Shown in pieces: positions 8,665 through 18,340 of a stretch of DNA of 63,811 nucleotides. The notes below the pieces were generated by a model. That model saw nothing but the letters and a program-made list of their open reading frames with translations, did no database searches and was not told the DNA's origin. The stretch spans positions 52,735 to 116,545 of the forward strand of contig NZ_BBUY01000019.1 of the NCBI RefSeq assembly GCF_001590865.1. The letters run 5' to 3'. Origin of the DNA: Streptomyces sp. NBRC 110611. Lineage in GTDB: Bacteria > Actinomycetota > Actinomycetes > Streptomycetales > Streptomycetaceae. How positions within the stretch are numbered: position 1 is the stretch's first letter; every line of letters starts with the position of its first letter. The translations under genes and the position numbers were made by a program.

Positions 8665-11337
8665 TCAGACGGACTGCTCCGTCCAGATGACCTTGCCGCC
8701 GCCGGTGTAGCGGGTCCCCCAGCGCTCCGCGAGCCGGGCGATCAGGAAGAGGCCCCGGCCGCCCTCGTCCGTGGTGGCGGCCCGGCGCAGATGCGGCGAG
8801 GTGCTGCTGTGGTCGGAGACCTCGCAGATCAGCGAGGCGTCGCGGATCAGCCGTACGTGGATGGGGCCGGAGGCGTAGCGGATGGCGTTGGTGACCAGTT
8901 CGCTGAGGATCAGTTCGGTGGTGAACGCCGCGTCCGTCAGCCCCCACTCGGTCAGCTTGCGCACGGCCATGGCGCGTACCCGGGCCACGGCGGAGGGGTC
9001 GGGCGGCACGTCCCAGTCGGCGACCTGTGCGGCGTCCAGTACCCGGGTGCGGGCGACGAGCAGCGCGATGTCGTCGCTGGGGCGCTCCGGCAGCAGCGCG
9101 CCGAGGGCGGCGTCGCAGATCTCCTCCGGGGTCCGTTCGGGGTGGCCGGCGAGGGTGCGGGTGAGCAGCGCCATCCCCTCGTCGAAAGCGCGGTGGCGGT
9201 CCTCGACGAGTCCGTCGGTGAAGAGGATCAGCCGGCTGTCCTCCGGCAGCCGCAGCTGCCAGGTCTCGAAGGGCAGACCGCCGAGGCCGAGCGGCGGGCC
9301 GCCGGGTACCTCGGCGACCTCGGCGGTGCCCTCCGGCCGCAGGACGAGGGGCTGGACGTGGCCGGCGCGCGCCATGGCGCAGGTGCCGGACGCCGGGTCG
9401 TAGATGGCGTAGAGGCAGGTGGCGCCGGTGACCGTGGCCGCGGCGCCGCCGGATCCCTCGTCCTGGTCGATCCGGGTGACGAGTTCGTCGAGGTGCCAGA
9501 GGAGTTCGTCGGGCGGCAGATCCAGGTTCGCGAAGTTGTGGACGGCGGTGCGCAGCCGGCCCATGGTGGCGGCGGCGTGCAGGCCGTGCCCGACGACATC
9601 GCCGACGACCAGCGCCACCCGGGCGCCGGGCAGCGGGATGATGTCGAACCAGTCGCCGCCGACGCCGCCGAGTCCGCCGCGCCCGGCCTGGGCGGGCAGG
9701 TAGCGGTAGGCGGCCTCGACGGCGTTCTGCTCGGGCAGGGCACGCGGCAGCAGGCTGCGCTGCAGGGTGATCGCCATGGTGTGCTCGCGGGTGTAGCGGC
9801 GGGCGTTGTCGATGCTCACCGCGGCGCGGGCGACCAGTTCCTCGGCGAGCGAGAGGTCCTCGTCCTCGAACGGCGCGGGGTCCCGGGAGCGCCAGAAGAT
9901 GACCACGCCGAGGAGGGTGCCGCGGGCCCGCAGCGGGACGGCGGTCATCGAGTGGATACCGTGCGCGACGATCTTCCGGGCGCGCTCGGGGTTCTGCCGC
10001 TGCCAGCCGCCGTATGCGGCCAGGTCGGTTTCGAGGACCGGCCGGCCGCTGGTGATCCCGGCGCCGAGCTCGGTGGCCGGGTCGAAGCGGATCGTTTTGC
10101 CGACCGGATACAGGCCGCTGTCCGGGGGGAGGCCGACGGCCGCGGTACGCCGCATCTCGACGCCGGCGGCGAGGGACGGCGTCGGCTCCGCGCCGGTCAG
10201 CACCTCCTCGGCCAGGTCGACGGTGACGATGTCGGCGAACCGGGCCGCGGCGAACTCCGCGAGCTCCTCGCAGGTGCGGACCACGTCGAGGGTGGTGCCG
10301 ATCTCCGCGCCGGCGTCGTAGAGGAGTTTCAGGCGCCCGCGGGCGACATCGGCCCGGCCGGTGACCGCCCTCAGCTCGGTGGTGTCCCGGAGCGTGGTGA
10401 CACTGCCGGGCGGGCCGCCGGCCTGGTCCGTGGAGCGCTGGTTGACGGCCAGCAGCCGTTCGCCGACCGGGTGGACCTCGTCGGTGACGGCGCGGCCGGA
10501 GGCCAGCAGCCGGGCAGTGCCGGGGTCGAGACCGAGGTCGGCGATCCGGCATCCCTCGACGTCCTCCGGCAGGCCGAGCAGCCGGCGGGCCTCGTCGTTG
10601 GCGAGCAGCACCCGGCCGTCCCCGCCGACGATGATCACGCCTTCCCGTACGGCGTGCAGCACCGCGTCGTGGTGCTCGTACATGCGGGTCATCTCGGCGG
10701 GTCCGAGGCCATGGGTCTGGCGGCGCAGGCGCCGGCTGACCAGCGCCGTACCGCCGGTGGCGAGGAGGAGGACGCCGGCCGCGGCACCGAACAGCAGCGG
10801 GAACTGCTGGTCGGCGACGCCGCTGACCTTCTCGATGGTGATCCCGGCGGAGACCAGCCCGACGATCTTGCCGTCCTTGCCGAGGACCGGGACCACGGCC
10901 TGGACGAGGGGCCCGATGGTGCCGGTGATCTTCTCGGTGACGACACCGCCGCGCTGCGCCGGCCCCAGCGTGCCGACGAAGTGCTTGCCGATCCGGTCCG
11001 GGATCGGGTGGGTGTAGCGGATCCCCCGGGTGTTCATGACGACGATGAAGTCGACGGCGGAGAGCTTGCGGGCGGTCTCGGCCCGCGGTTGCAGTGCGGC
11101 GGTCGGGTCGGGGCTCCGCAGCGCTTCGTCGAGGCCGGGCGCGGCGGCGAAGGCGTGGGCGACGGCGAGGGATCTGTGGCGGGCCTCGCGCTCCGAGTCG
11201 GACCGGGACTGCAGCACGAGCGCCGCCATGGCTGCGGCGACGAGCATGACCACGATCGCGACCTGCAGGAGAAAGACCTGGCCTGCGACAGTTCGCATCC
11301 TCGGAACGGAACGCGGGCGGCCGTAGCGTCCGGCCAT
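8665..11337 (-). CDS. Membrane sensor PAS-GAF-SpoIIE phosphatase with HATPase domain
   Basis: 890 aa multidomain signalling protein. Membrane span about 17-42, an extracytoplasmic Cache-like sensor to about 183, second span to about 205, PAS about 225-310, GAF about 340-500, a SpoIIE/PP2C phosphatase about 540-740 (GGDWFDIIPL, VVGDVVGHG), and a C-terminal HATPase_c (LILSELVTNAIRYA, GGRGLFLI). The phosphatase would dephosphorylate an anti-sigma-factor antagonist and the ATPase resembles anti-sigma kinases, so both arms of a partner switch are fused. ATG 11337 has AGAGGA just upstream. Signal and targets unknown. Confidence 0.93.
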   Translation of the reverse strand: MAGRYGRPRSVPRMRTVAGQVFLLQVAIVVMLVAAAMAALVLQSRSDSEREARHRSLAVAHAFAAAPGLDEALRSPDPTAALQPRAETARKLSAVDFIVVMNTRGIRYTHPIPDRIGKHFVGTLGPAQRGGVVTEKITGTIGPLVQAVVPVLGKDGKIVGLVSAGITIEKVSGVADQQFPLLFGAAAGVLLLATGGTALVSRRLRRQTHGLGPAEMTRMYEHHDAVLHAVREGVIIVGGDGRVLLANDEARRLLGLPEDVEGCRIADLGLDPGTARLLASGRAVTDEVHPVGERLLAVNQRSTDQAGGPPGSVTTLRDTTELRAVTGRADVARGRLKLLYDAGAEIGTTLDVVRTCEELAEFAAARFADIVTVDLAEEVLTGAEPTPSLAAGVEMRRTAAVGLPPDSGLYPVGKTIRFDPATELGAGITSGRPVLETDLAAYGGWQRQNPERARKIVAHGIHSMTAVPLRARGTLLGVVIFWRSRDPAPFEDEDLSLAEELVARAAVSIDNARRYTREHTMAITLQRSLLPRALPEQNAVEAAYRYLPAQAGRGGLGGVGGDWFDIIPLPGARVALVVGDVVGHGLHAAATMGRLRTAVHNFANLDLPPDELLWHLDELVTRIDQDEGSGGAAATVTGATCLYAIYDPASGTCAMARAGHVQPLVLRPEGTAEVAEVPGGPPLGLGGLPFETWQLRLPEDSRLILFTDGLVEDRHRAFDEGMALLTRTLAGHPERTPEEICDAALGALLPERPSDDIALLVARTRVLDAAQVADWDVPPDPSAVARVRAMAVRKLTEWGLTDAAFTTELILSELVTNAIRYASGPIHVRLIRDASLICEVSDHSSTSPHLRRAATTDEGGRGLFLIARLAERWGTRYTGGGKVIWTEQSV

Positions 11338-11740
11338 GTCCTCTTTCTACACCTCCCGCTTACGGTGGGCGAGCTGCCCGCTGCGGAGCGCAGCAGCAGC
11401 TCAGGCCCGTGCCGGGGCCTCACGGGCTGTTCGAGGATGGTCCCGTGATCCGGGTCCGGGCGCCAGAGGGCGGGAAGTCCCGGCGGTAGGTTTTACCGCC
11501 GCCGCGGACCGTACGGTGCCCGCCGCCCGCACGGCGCCCGGGTACGGGACCGGGTATGTAACTCTCCCCACAGGTTTGATGTCGCGTCCGGCGGTTCCAG
11601 ATCGGCCGAGCGATCTGGCGCTCGGCACAACATGCCTGGTCAGACGGGGTCACCGGACGCGGGGAGCCGGCGCGCGGGTGCGGCCGGGGGCGGGCCGGCG
11701 GCCCGGTGGCCCGCGGTGGCGGTGTGAGACGTTCGTGGGC
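11338..11740. other. Intergenic with two inverted repeats
   Basis: About 400 bp between divergent genes. It contains GGCGGTA-ggttt-TACCGCC at 11482-11500 and the stronger palindrome listed separately at 11597. No gene seen. Confidence 0.5.
11597..11618. promoter_or_regulatory. 22-bp operator-like inverted repeat
   Basis: CCAGATCG-n6-CGATCTGG, eight perfectly paired bases per arm. It lies about 120 bp upstream of the small gene at 11741. Geometry suits a dimeric repressor, but no dedicated regulator gene is adjacent. Confidence 0.4.
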
Positions 11741-12079
11741 ATGCATGTTCCCGAGGAGATCCGTGCCGACGCGGCGGCGCTCATCGACAGCCACGCACGG
11801 GGACGGTGGAAGCCCGGCGGCACCGACCGGCAGGTCGCCCGCGCGCTGTTCCGCTTCCTCGAGACCGGCGCACCGCTGACGGGTGAGCAGGTCCGGTCGG
11901 TCCTGGCGCACGCGGCACCGCCGGACGGTGCCGGCGACCGGCTGCCGGAGCTGCTGCGGAGGGCGGCCGGGCTCCTCGACGACGCGGAGACGGCCGAGGG
12001 CCCGGCCGGCCGCGACGCCGTCGACCATGTCTGCCTGCTCCTGGACGCCGTGGCACTGACGAGGCCGGCGGACCGGTAG
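11741..12079 (+). CDS. Hypothetical soluble protein
   Basis: 112 aa, mostly helical (MHVPEEIRADAAALID, TGEQVRSVLAHAA, LPELLRRAAGLLDDAE). No family recognised; codon use is typical. ATG 11741 was chosen because upstream codons lose coding character. The ribosome site is weak (GTGGG). Convergent with the APC permease. Confidence 0.65.
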   Translation: MHVPEEIRADAAALIDSHARGRWKPGGTDRQVARALFRFLETGAPLTGEQVRSVLAHAAPPDGAGDRLPELLRRAAGLLDDAETAEGPAGRDAVDHVCLLLDAVALTRPADR

Positions 12080-12134
12080 ACGGGGCTGCCCGGCGGCCCG
12101 CCGCGCACCGCTCCCGGGGGCTGCGCCAGCCGCC

Positions 12135-13571
12135 TCACCCGGAGGTGGACGCCGGCGCCGCGTCCGCAGAGGACGCCGGGGACGCCTCCGCAGGCTGCCC
12201 GGCGGACGTCCCGGCCGGGGCCCGGCCGTCCTCGGGGACCGAGATGACCCAGTGCGTGTCCTGGCGCGGACGCAGATAGCACACCCAGTACAGCCCGGCG
12301 ACGGCGACGATGGCGCCGGTGATGACCAGGCTTCTGGTGCTCTGCCGGCCGAGGACCCAGACGAGTACCGCGATCAGCAGCACCGGGAGCGCCGGCCACA
12401 GCGGCATCCGCCAGGCCATCCGGTGCTTGAGCGCGCCCCGGCGGGCGACCAGGGCGCCCAGGGCGACGAAGGCGTACATCGCGGCGACGGCGACGCCGGT
12501 GACCTCGCTGAGCGTGTCGAGGCGGACGAAGCACAGCGCGGCCCCGGGGACCCCGACCGCGAGGGTGGCCGCCCACGGGGAGCCGAAGCGCCGTCCGACG
12601 TGGGAGAAGACGCGGTTGACCGCGGTCGGCCAGGCCGCGTCACGGGCCGAGGCGAAGACCACACGGGAGTTCTGAATCACCATCACGATCGCCGCGTTGA
12701 CGATCGCCAGGGCGATGCAGAGGCTCACGAAGACGCCGGTGCCGGAGTTGCTCCACTCCCGCACCATGCCCGCGATGTCACCGGCGCCGAGGGTCTCCAG
12801 GTCAGGGGCGCCGAGGGTGATCGCGACGACGGGGACCAGGACGACGGCCGCACCGATGGCGAGCGTCCACAGCACCGTGCGGGAGACGTTGCGGCGCGGG
12901 TTCTCCATCTCCTCGGCGAGGTACACCGCGGTGGAGAAGCCCTGGAGGATGAAGAGCGCGGAGGCGAGTCCGGTGACGATCAGGCCGGCGGTCACGGCCG
13001 TGCTCTGTCCGTTGCCGGCGTCGATGACGGGCTGGACAAGTACGGACGCGGGGCGCCGGGTGTGGCTGAAGCCGAGGAAGGCGACGACCGCGCAGGCCAC
13101 GATCTCCAGGACGAGGAAGATGCCGGTGAGCCAGGCGTTGGCGCGCAGGTCGAGCAGCCCCATGACGGTGGCCAGCAGCAGCACGCCGGCGGCGGTGTAC
13201 TGCGGATCCAGTCGGATGACCGGGGCCAGGTAGTCGGCGGTGCCCAGGGCGATGATGGGCGGCACGATCATGACGACGATCAGGGAGAGGACGAAAACCA
13301 GCCACCCCGCCAGACGGCCCATGAGGGTGCCGACCATGGCGTATTCACCGCCGGAGCTGGGGATCAGCGTGCCGAGCTCGGAGTAGGCGAAGGCCACCCC
13401 GACGCAGAGCAGGCCCGCGACGGCGATGGTCAGGGCGGTACCCGTGCCCAGTCCGGCGAACGAGTCCGGCACGATCACGAACAGCGAGGACGCCGGGGTC
13501 AGACAGGACAACGTGAGCAGCGTGCCGCCGACCACACCGATCGACCGGGTCAGCTGGGGGGTGTTCGTCAT
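12135..13571 (-). CDS. APC-family amino-acid permease
   Basis: 478 aa with about twelve hydrophobic helices. The N-terminal stretch GVVGGTLLTLSCLTPASSLF and the segment PSSGGEYAMVG are typical of the amino acid-polyamine-organocation superfamily, which imports amino acids or amines by cation symport or exchange. A hydrophilic Ala/Ser/Pro tail follows the last helix. Start ATG 13571 (MTNTPQLTRS) precedes the conserved region; the longer frame adds an atypical Arg/Ala leader. Substrate not predictable. Single-gene unit. Confidence 0.9.
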   Translation of the reverse strand: MTNTPQLTRSIGVVGGTLLTLSCLTPASSLFVIVPDSFAGLGTGTALTIAVAGLLCVGVAFAYSELGTLIPSSGGEYAMVGTLMGRLAGWLVFVLSLIVVMIVPPIIALGTADYLAPVIRLDPQYTAAGVLLLATVMGLLDLRANAWLTGIFLVLEIVACAVVAFLGFSHTRRPASVLVQPVIDAGNGQSTAVTAGLIVTGLASALFILQGFSTAVYLAEEMENPRRNVSRTVLWTLAIGAAVVLVPVVAITLGAPDLETLGAGDIAGMVREWSNSGTGVFVSLCIALAIVNAAIVMVIQNSRVVFASARDAAWPTAVNRVFSHVGRRFGSPWAATLAVGVPGAALCFVRLDTLSEVTGVAVAAMYAFVALGALVARRGALKHRMAWRMPLWPALPVLLIAVLVWVLGRQSTRSLVITGAIVAVAGLYWVCYLRPRQDTHWVISVPEDGRAPAGTSAGQPAEASPASSADAAPASTSG

Positions 13572-13847
13572 CCGTATCCCATCGATCCTGGCGGCGGCGG
13601 GGACCGCGCTGCGGGACGTGCGCCGCGAAGCGGGAGGAACCCGGCTCACCGCAGGCGCCGCTGTGGTGACCGAATACAACCCCTGCCGTCGACTGCCGTC
13701 AAGACCTCGTCAAGAGTGCGAGACAACGAAATCCGCAGCAGAAGACGCCACATGAACCCGTATCCATGGCGAATACGTGCCGCCAAAGCGGATTTCGCGG
13801 CGAACTGTGCGGCTACGGATTCCGCCGGCCACTCCCCCGCAACGCGC

Positions 13848-15953
13848 TCATCTCCCCTTCGCGGGAACCCGGTTCGCCCGGACCCGGGCGATGAGCAGCG
13901 CGACATCGTCGTGGCCGTGCGCGTCGCGCAGCTCGCCCAGGAGCCGGTCGCAGAGGCCTTCCAGGTCGTGCTCGGGCCCCGGCACGGCGAGGAGGGTGAG
14001 CAACGTGTCCAGGCGGGCGTCGATGGCCTGTTCGCGGGTCTCGATCAGGCCATCGGTGTAGAGGACCAGCCGGTCGCCGTCGCGCAGCGGAATCGTGGTC
14101 TGCTCGAAAGGCACCCCGCCGACGCCGAGCGGGGCACCGGTGGGCAGGTCGAGCAGCTCGGGCGGCTGTCCGGCGCGTACCAGGACGGGCGGCAGATGCC
14201 CGGCGACGGCGATCCGGCACAGGCTGCGGTGCGGGTCGTAGACCGCGTACAGGCAGGTCGCGAAGGCCGGGTCGAGGCCGGCGGCGATGTGGTCGAGGTG
14301 CCGGAGCACCTCGGCGGGGTCGAGGTCGAGGTCGGCCAGCGCGCGGGCGGTGGTACGCAACTGGCCCATGGTGGCGGCGGCGTTGATGCCGCTGCCCATG
14401 ACGTCGCCGACGACCAGGGCCGTCTTGTCGCCGGCCACCGGGATGGCGTCGAACCAGTCGCCGCCGACCTCGCTGGCCGCCTGGGCCGGCTGGTAGCGGT
14501 AGGCGATCTCCATGGCCGTGGGCTGCGGCGGCCGGTGGTTCATCAGGTGGCGCTGGAGGGTGAGCGCGGTGCGGCGTTCGCTCTGGTAGGAGCGGGCGTT
14601 GTCGATGCACACCGCCGCCCGCGCGGCCAGCTCGACGGCGAGCACCGCGTCGTCCTCGTCGAACGGCACCGTGTTGCGGGCGCGGTACAGCGAGAGCGCC
14701 CCGAGCACCTCGCCCCGGGCGATCAGCGGCACGGCCAGGTAGGAGTGCACTCCGGCCCGGCCGAGGCAGGCGGCGCCGTCCTGGTCCGCGGCTATGTGCG
14801 CCAGGTCCTCCTCCGCCACCCGGGCGACGAGCACCGGGCGGGACTCGGTCACACAGCGGGTGACGAGCCGGTCGCCCCCGTAGGAGACGAGACCGCCCGT
14901 GGGGCCGGTGGCGCGGAGGGCGTCCGCCGGGTGGGCGGCGGACGCCGCGAGGGCATGGAAGCGGACGGCTCCGCCGTGGGACGGCGCGGCGGTGCGCCGG
15001 CCGTCCAGGGCGGAGTCGAGGACGTCGACCGTGGCCAGGTCCGCCAGTTCGGGCACGATGACGTCGGCCAGCTCACGTGCGGTCTGGTCGACGTCGAGGG
15101 TGGTGCCCACGGTCGCGGAGGCGTCGGCGATGACGGCCAGCCGGCGGCGGGCGCGGGCGGCGTCGGCGGCGGCCCGGTGCTGTTCGGTGATGTCCACGAC
15201 GGAGGTGGCCAGCCCCAGGACCCGGCCGTGGGGGTCCTCCAGCCGGTAGTACGACACCGACCAGGCCTGGTCGGCGGCGGGGTCGGCGGCGGTGCCGCCG
15301 GCAGTGAACTGGTCGAGCAGCGGCCGGCCGGTCCGCAGGACCTCCCGCATCCGGGACACGATGGTTTCGGTGTCCAGGAAGGACAGGGCCTCGCGGACGT
15401 GGCGGCCGATGTGCCGGTCGGCGGGGAGGCCGTTGATGCGCTCCAGCGCCGGGTTGACCATGACGTACCGGAGCCCGGTGTCCAGCACCGCCAGGCCGAT
15501 CGGCGACTGGGCCACCAGGCGTACCGACAGCGCCAGATCCCGCTCCACCCGCCGCAGTACGGCCTGGTCGGTGGCGATACCCAGGGCGTAGGACTCGCCG
15601 TGCTCGTCGAGCAGCCGCATGTTGCGGAATTCGACGAGCCGTGTGCCGCCGTCCTTGTGCCGCACCGGGAAGACCCCGGCCCAGCTCTCGCCGCCGGCCA
15701 TGACCTGCGAGAACAGCCGCAGTACCAGCTCCATGTGTTCGGGTGCGACCAGGAGCTGGGCTGCGGGCCGGCCCAGCGCCTCCCGCGCGGTCCAGCCGAA
15801 GAGCTGCTCGGCCTGGGGGCTCCACAGGGCGATCCGCCCGTTCGCGTCCAGCATCACGGCGGCCACGCCGAGTACGTCCAGCAGGCCGCCGGGCCGCCCC
15901 GGCGTGGCCCCGACCGAGGCAGCGCCGTCGGGGATCGCGTCGGTCGCACCCAT
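13848..15953 (-). CDS. PAS-PAS-GAF-SpoIIE serine phosphatase
   Basis: 701 aa soluble signalling protein. PAS about 20-130 (VMLDANGRIALWSPQAEQLF), second PAS about 150-265, GAF about 285-450, SpoIIE/PP2C about 490-690 (EVGGDWFDAIPV, VVGDVMGSGI, VLYTDGLIETR). Expected to dephosphorylate an anti-sigma antagonist. Unlike the phosphatase at 8665 it has no membrane span and no ATPase domain. Start 15953 has GAAGGAG nine bases upstream, preferred to an ATG at 16049. Convergence of three such phosphatases within 14 kb is notable. Confidence 0.92.
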   Translation of the reverse strand: MGATDAIPDGAASVGATPGRPGGLLDVLGVAAVMLDANGRIALWSPQAEQLFGWTAREALGRPAAQLLVAPEHMELVLRLFSQVMAGGESWAGVFPVRHKDGGTRLVEFRNMRLLDEHGESYALGIATDQAVLRRVERDLALSVRLVAQSPIGLAVLDTGLRYVMVNPALERINGLPADRHIGRHVREALSFLDTETIVSRMREVLRTGRPLLDQFTAGGTAADPAADQAWSVSYYRLEDPHGRVLGLATSVVDITEQHRAAADAARARRRLAVIADASATVGTTLDVDQTARELADVIVPELADLATVDVLDSALDGRRTAAPSHGGAVRFHALAASAAHPADALRATGPTGGLVSYGGDRLVTRCVTESRPVLVARVAEEDLAHIAADQDGAACLGRAGVHSYLAVPLIARGEVLGALSLYRARNTVPFDEDDAVLAVELAARAAVCIDNARSYQSERRTALTLQRHLMNHRPPQPTAMEIAYRYQPAQAASEVGGDWFDAIPVAGDKTALVVGDVMGSGINAAATMGQLRTTARALADLDLDPAEVLRHLDHIAAGLDPAFATCLYAVYDPHRSLCRIAVAGHLPPVLVRAGQPPELLDLPTGAPLGVGGVPFEQTTIPLRDGDRLVLYTDGLIETREQAIDARLDTLLTLLAVPGPEHDLEGLCDRLLGELRDAHGHDDVALLIARVRANRVPAKGR

Positions 15954-16202
15954 CCAGGCACTCCTTCCGCCGGTCACCGCTGACCGACAGCCATGGCGCT
16001 CTCCGTACATCGGCCGATTCTCGCCGTGCTCGCCGCTGTCCCCCATCATCCCTCCACACGGGACGGCCCCGCAGGGAGAGCGAGAACCGCAGGGCAGGGG
16101 CGCCCCGTGCGCGAGGGAGCATTATCCGCCGCCCTCCCCGGACCGGCGACCGAGTTGGCGATATCGGGGGACGAGGAATCCGGCCGGAGTTCCACGACTT
16201 CC

Positions 16203-16365
16203 AGCCGCACTCCGACCCGGCCGCACTCCGACCCGGCCGCACCCCGGACCCCGGCCGCACCCCGGAGCCCGGAACCCAGCCGCGGTCCGGTATCGGGACC
16301 CCGGCCGCGCCTCGGAGTCCGGAACCCAGCCGCGCCTCAGTGCCCGGACCCCGGCTGCGGCTCAG
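16203..16365. repeat. Degenerate tandem repeats, about 50-bp period
   Basis: Units begin GGCCGC and end in CGGACCCC or CGGAACCCA, alternating about 24 and 26 bp, so a roughly 50-bp unit is repeated at least twice, preceded by shorter 15-18-bp versions (ACTCCGACCC). Differences between copies show age. No open frame is conserved through it. Confidence 0.7.
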
Positions 16366-16658
16366 TGCACCAGGTACGCGTCGCCCGACGTGGCCGGCCC
16401 CGGAAAACCACAGGAATACACAGCCGCCCCCAGGGAATACCCGCCCACCCCCGGCCTGTTGTGGCCCCACAGGGGCCCTCGCGTCCCCTAGGGGATCTGT
16501 TCGACCGCCCCTTACGGGATGCGGGCACCCGCCGCAGGATCCATGGAGCGACAGTGCCCATGGAGCGCCGCAAGTGGGGTGCGCGCCGGAGGGGTGGTGG
16601 GCGGCGTCTGGGCCGCGGAATCCGACTTGGGATGTCGATCTCCAGCGACTATCCTACC

Positions 16659-16680
16659 TTTGTTGCCTCCAGCAACTAAA
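16659..16680. promoter_or_regulatory. Palindrome upstream of AMP-dependent ligase
   Basis: GTTGC-ctcca-GCAAC at 16662-16676, flanked by T-rich and A-rich ends (TTTGTTGC / GCAACTAAA). It lies about 60 bp before the ligase start in the only AT-rich part of the region, consistent with a repressor operator at the promoter. Confidence 0.4.
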
Positions 16681-16739
16681 TATCGCGCACCCCGGCGGCA
16701 GCGACCTCGGCCGCCGGCGTCAGGAGGAAGCCCACCATC

Positions 16740-18284
16740 ATGTCCATAGATGACCGGACGTTCCGTACCTACATGGAGGAGAACCTCGATGTCCTTAGCG
16801 CAGACCCCGCACATGAAGCCGTGGTCCACCAAGGACGCCGGGTAACGGCGGGCGAGTTCCGTTCGCTGGTGTACCGGATGGCGCGGGCGCTGCGCGCCCA
16901 GGGCGTCGGCCCGGAAGCCACCGTCACCCTGCTCAGCGGCAACCTCCCGGAGGCCCTGGCCGCCCGTTACGCGGCCAATCTGGTCGGCGCCCGGGTCAAT
17001 CACCTCTACAACAAGCTGTCCGCCGAGTCCCAGGCCGCCATCGTCCGCGACGTGGAGACCCGCGCCCTGGTCATCGACCCCCGCTACGCGGAACGGGCCG
17101 CCGAAGTCACGGGGTTGGCACCGGTGCCGGACGTCCTGGTGCTCGGCCCGGCGAAGCTGGGCACGGACCTGCTGGAGCTGGCGGCCGGGCAGTCCGACGC
17201 GCCGTTCGACAGCCTCGCCGGACCGGACGACATCTGCACCATCCGCCACACGGGAGGCACCACCGGCCACCCCAAGGGCATCTGCACCACCTTCGAGCAG
17301 GCCCGCTGGTTCAGCGGAGTACTGGCGGACGACGACGGGGCCGAGCGCCGGCAGCTGGTCTGCACGACCCTCGCGCACGCCGCGGGGCTGCTGGCCGACA
17401 ACACGCTGTCCGCGGGCGGCACGGTCGTCCTGCTCGACGACTTCGACCCGGCCGAGGTGCTCGCCGCCATCGAACGCGAGCGCATCACCGACATGTTCCT
17501 GCTGCCGCCGCTGCTCTACCAGCTGATGGACCACCCGGACGCGCAGCACACCGACACCTCCAGCCTGCGGACCGTGACATACGGCGGCTGCCAGGCGTCG
17601 CCGACCCGGATCGCCGACGCGGTACGGCGGTTCGGCCCGGTGCTGATGCAGGGGTACGGGCAGAACGAGGCCGGCGGCATCAGCGTGCTGCGCCAGGAGG
17701 AGCACGACCTGTCCCGCCCCGACCGGCTGCGCTCCGCGGGCAAGGTGCTGGACGACGTCGAGGTGGCGATCCGCGACGAGTCGGGCCGGGATCTGCCGGT
17801 GGGCGGGCACGGCGAGGTCTGCGTGCGGTCCAAGATGATCATGAAGGGGTACTGGAAGCAGCCCGAGCTGACCGCCGAGGTCCTGAGGGACGGCTGGCTG
17901 CACACCGGCGACATCGGATTCCTCGACGCCGAGGGCTACTTGACGATCGTTGACCGGATCAAGGACATGATCGTCGTGGTCGGCGGCCATGTGTACACCA
18001 CCGAACTGGAGGACCTGCTGAACTCGCACCCGCAGGTCCTGCAGAGCGCGGTGTTCGGCGTCCGTGACGCCGACCGGATGGAACGGGTGCACGCGGTGGT
18101 GGTGCGGACGCCCGAGGGCACGGTCGACGAACAGCAGCTCCGCGAGATGGTGTCCGCCGAGCGCGGAGCGATGTACGAACCGGCCCGGATCACCTTCGTC
18201 GAGGCACTGCCGCTGACCGACGCCGGAAAGCCGGACAAGAAGGAGCTGCGCCGGCAGGCCGAGCGGGAGACCGCCGCCGGATGA
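16740..18284 (+). CDS. AMP-dependent acyl-CoA ligase
   Basis: 514 aa adenylate-forming enzyme that would activate a carboxylic acid with ATP and join it to CoA. The P-loop motif HTGGTTGHPKG (about 180), the A5-like GYGQNEAGG, the A7 motif GWLHTGDIG and the hinge/A8 segment VDRIKDMIVVVGGHVYTTEL are all present; the A10 lysine lies in DAGKPDKKEL. AGGAGG lies 12 bases before the ATG. It stands alone, so the substrate (fatty or aromatic acid) cannot be deduced. The upstream palindrome suggests substrate-responsive repression. Confidence 0.92.
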   Translation: MSIDDRTFRTYMEENLDVLSADPAHEAVVHQGRRVTAGEFRSLVYRMARALRAQGVGPEATVTLLSGNLPEALAARYAANLVGARVNHLYNKLSAESQAAIVRDVETRALVIDPRYAERAAEVTGLAPVPDVLVLGPAKLGTDLLELAAGQSDAPFDSLAGPDDICTIRHTGGTTGHPKGICTTFEQARWFSGVLADDDGAERRQLVCTTLAHAAGLLADNTLSAGGTVVLLDDFDPAEVLAAIERERITDMFLLPPLLYQLMDHPDAQHTDTSSLRTVTYGGCQASPTRIADAVRRFGPVLMQGYGQNEAGGISVLRQEEHDLSRPDRLRSAGKVLDDVEVAIRDESGRDLPVGGHGEVCVRSKMIMKGYWKQPELTAEVLRDGWLHTGDIGFLDAEGYLTIVDRIKDMIVVVGGHVYTTELEDLLNSHPQVLQSAVFGVRDADRMERVHAVVVRTPEGTVDEQQLREMVSAERGAMYEPARITFVEALPLTDAGKPDKKELRRQAERETAAG

Positions 18285-18291
18285 CACGCAC

Positions 18292-18324
18292 CGGGCCGCC
18301 GCGACGCAGTGCCGCGGCGGCCCG
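18292..18324. terminator. Bidirectional hairpin terminator
   Basis: 11-bp perfect stem (CGGGCCGCCGC and its complement), 11-nt loop, between the convergent ligase and small secreted-protein genes. Confidence 0.75.
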
Positions 18325-18340
18325 CCCGTGCTACGGCCGT

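Larger units (their letters stand above)
15954..16739. other. Divergent intergenic region with degenerate repeats
   Basis: Nearly 790 bp between the phosphatase and the AMP-dependent ligase. It contains the 50-bp imperfect tandem repeats listed at 16203, then a less GC-rich stretch (16640-16685) carrying a palindrome and probably the ligase promoter. No gene seen. Confidence 0.5.

Noticed and set aside
8440..11448. 1002-codon plus-strand open frame
   Set aside because: Past about 8650 it is the antisense shadow of the sensor/SpoIIE gene. Composition is Gly/Val/Asp/Arg-rich without domains; high GC leaves such frames open by chance.
12252..15983. 1243-codon plus-strand open frame
   Set aside because: Antisense to the APC permease and the PAS-GAF-SpoIIE gene, both of which have clear domains and ribosome sites.
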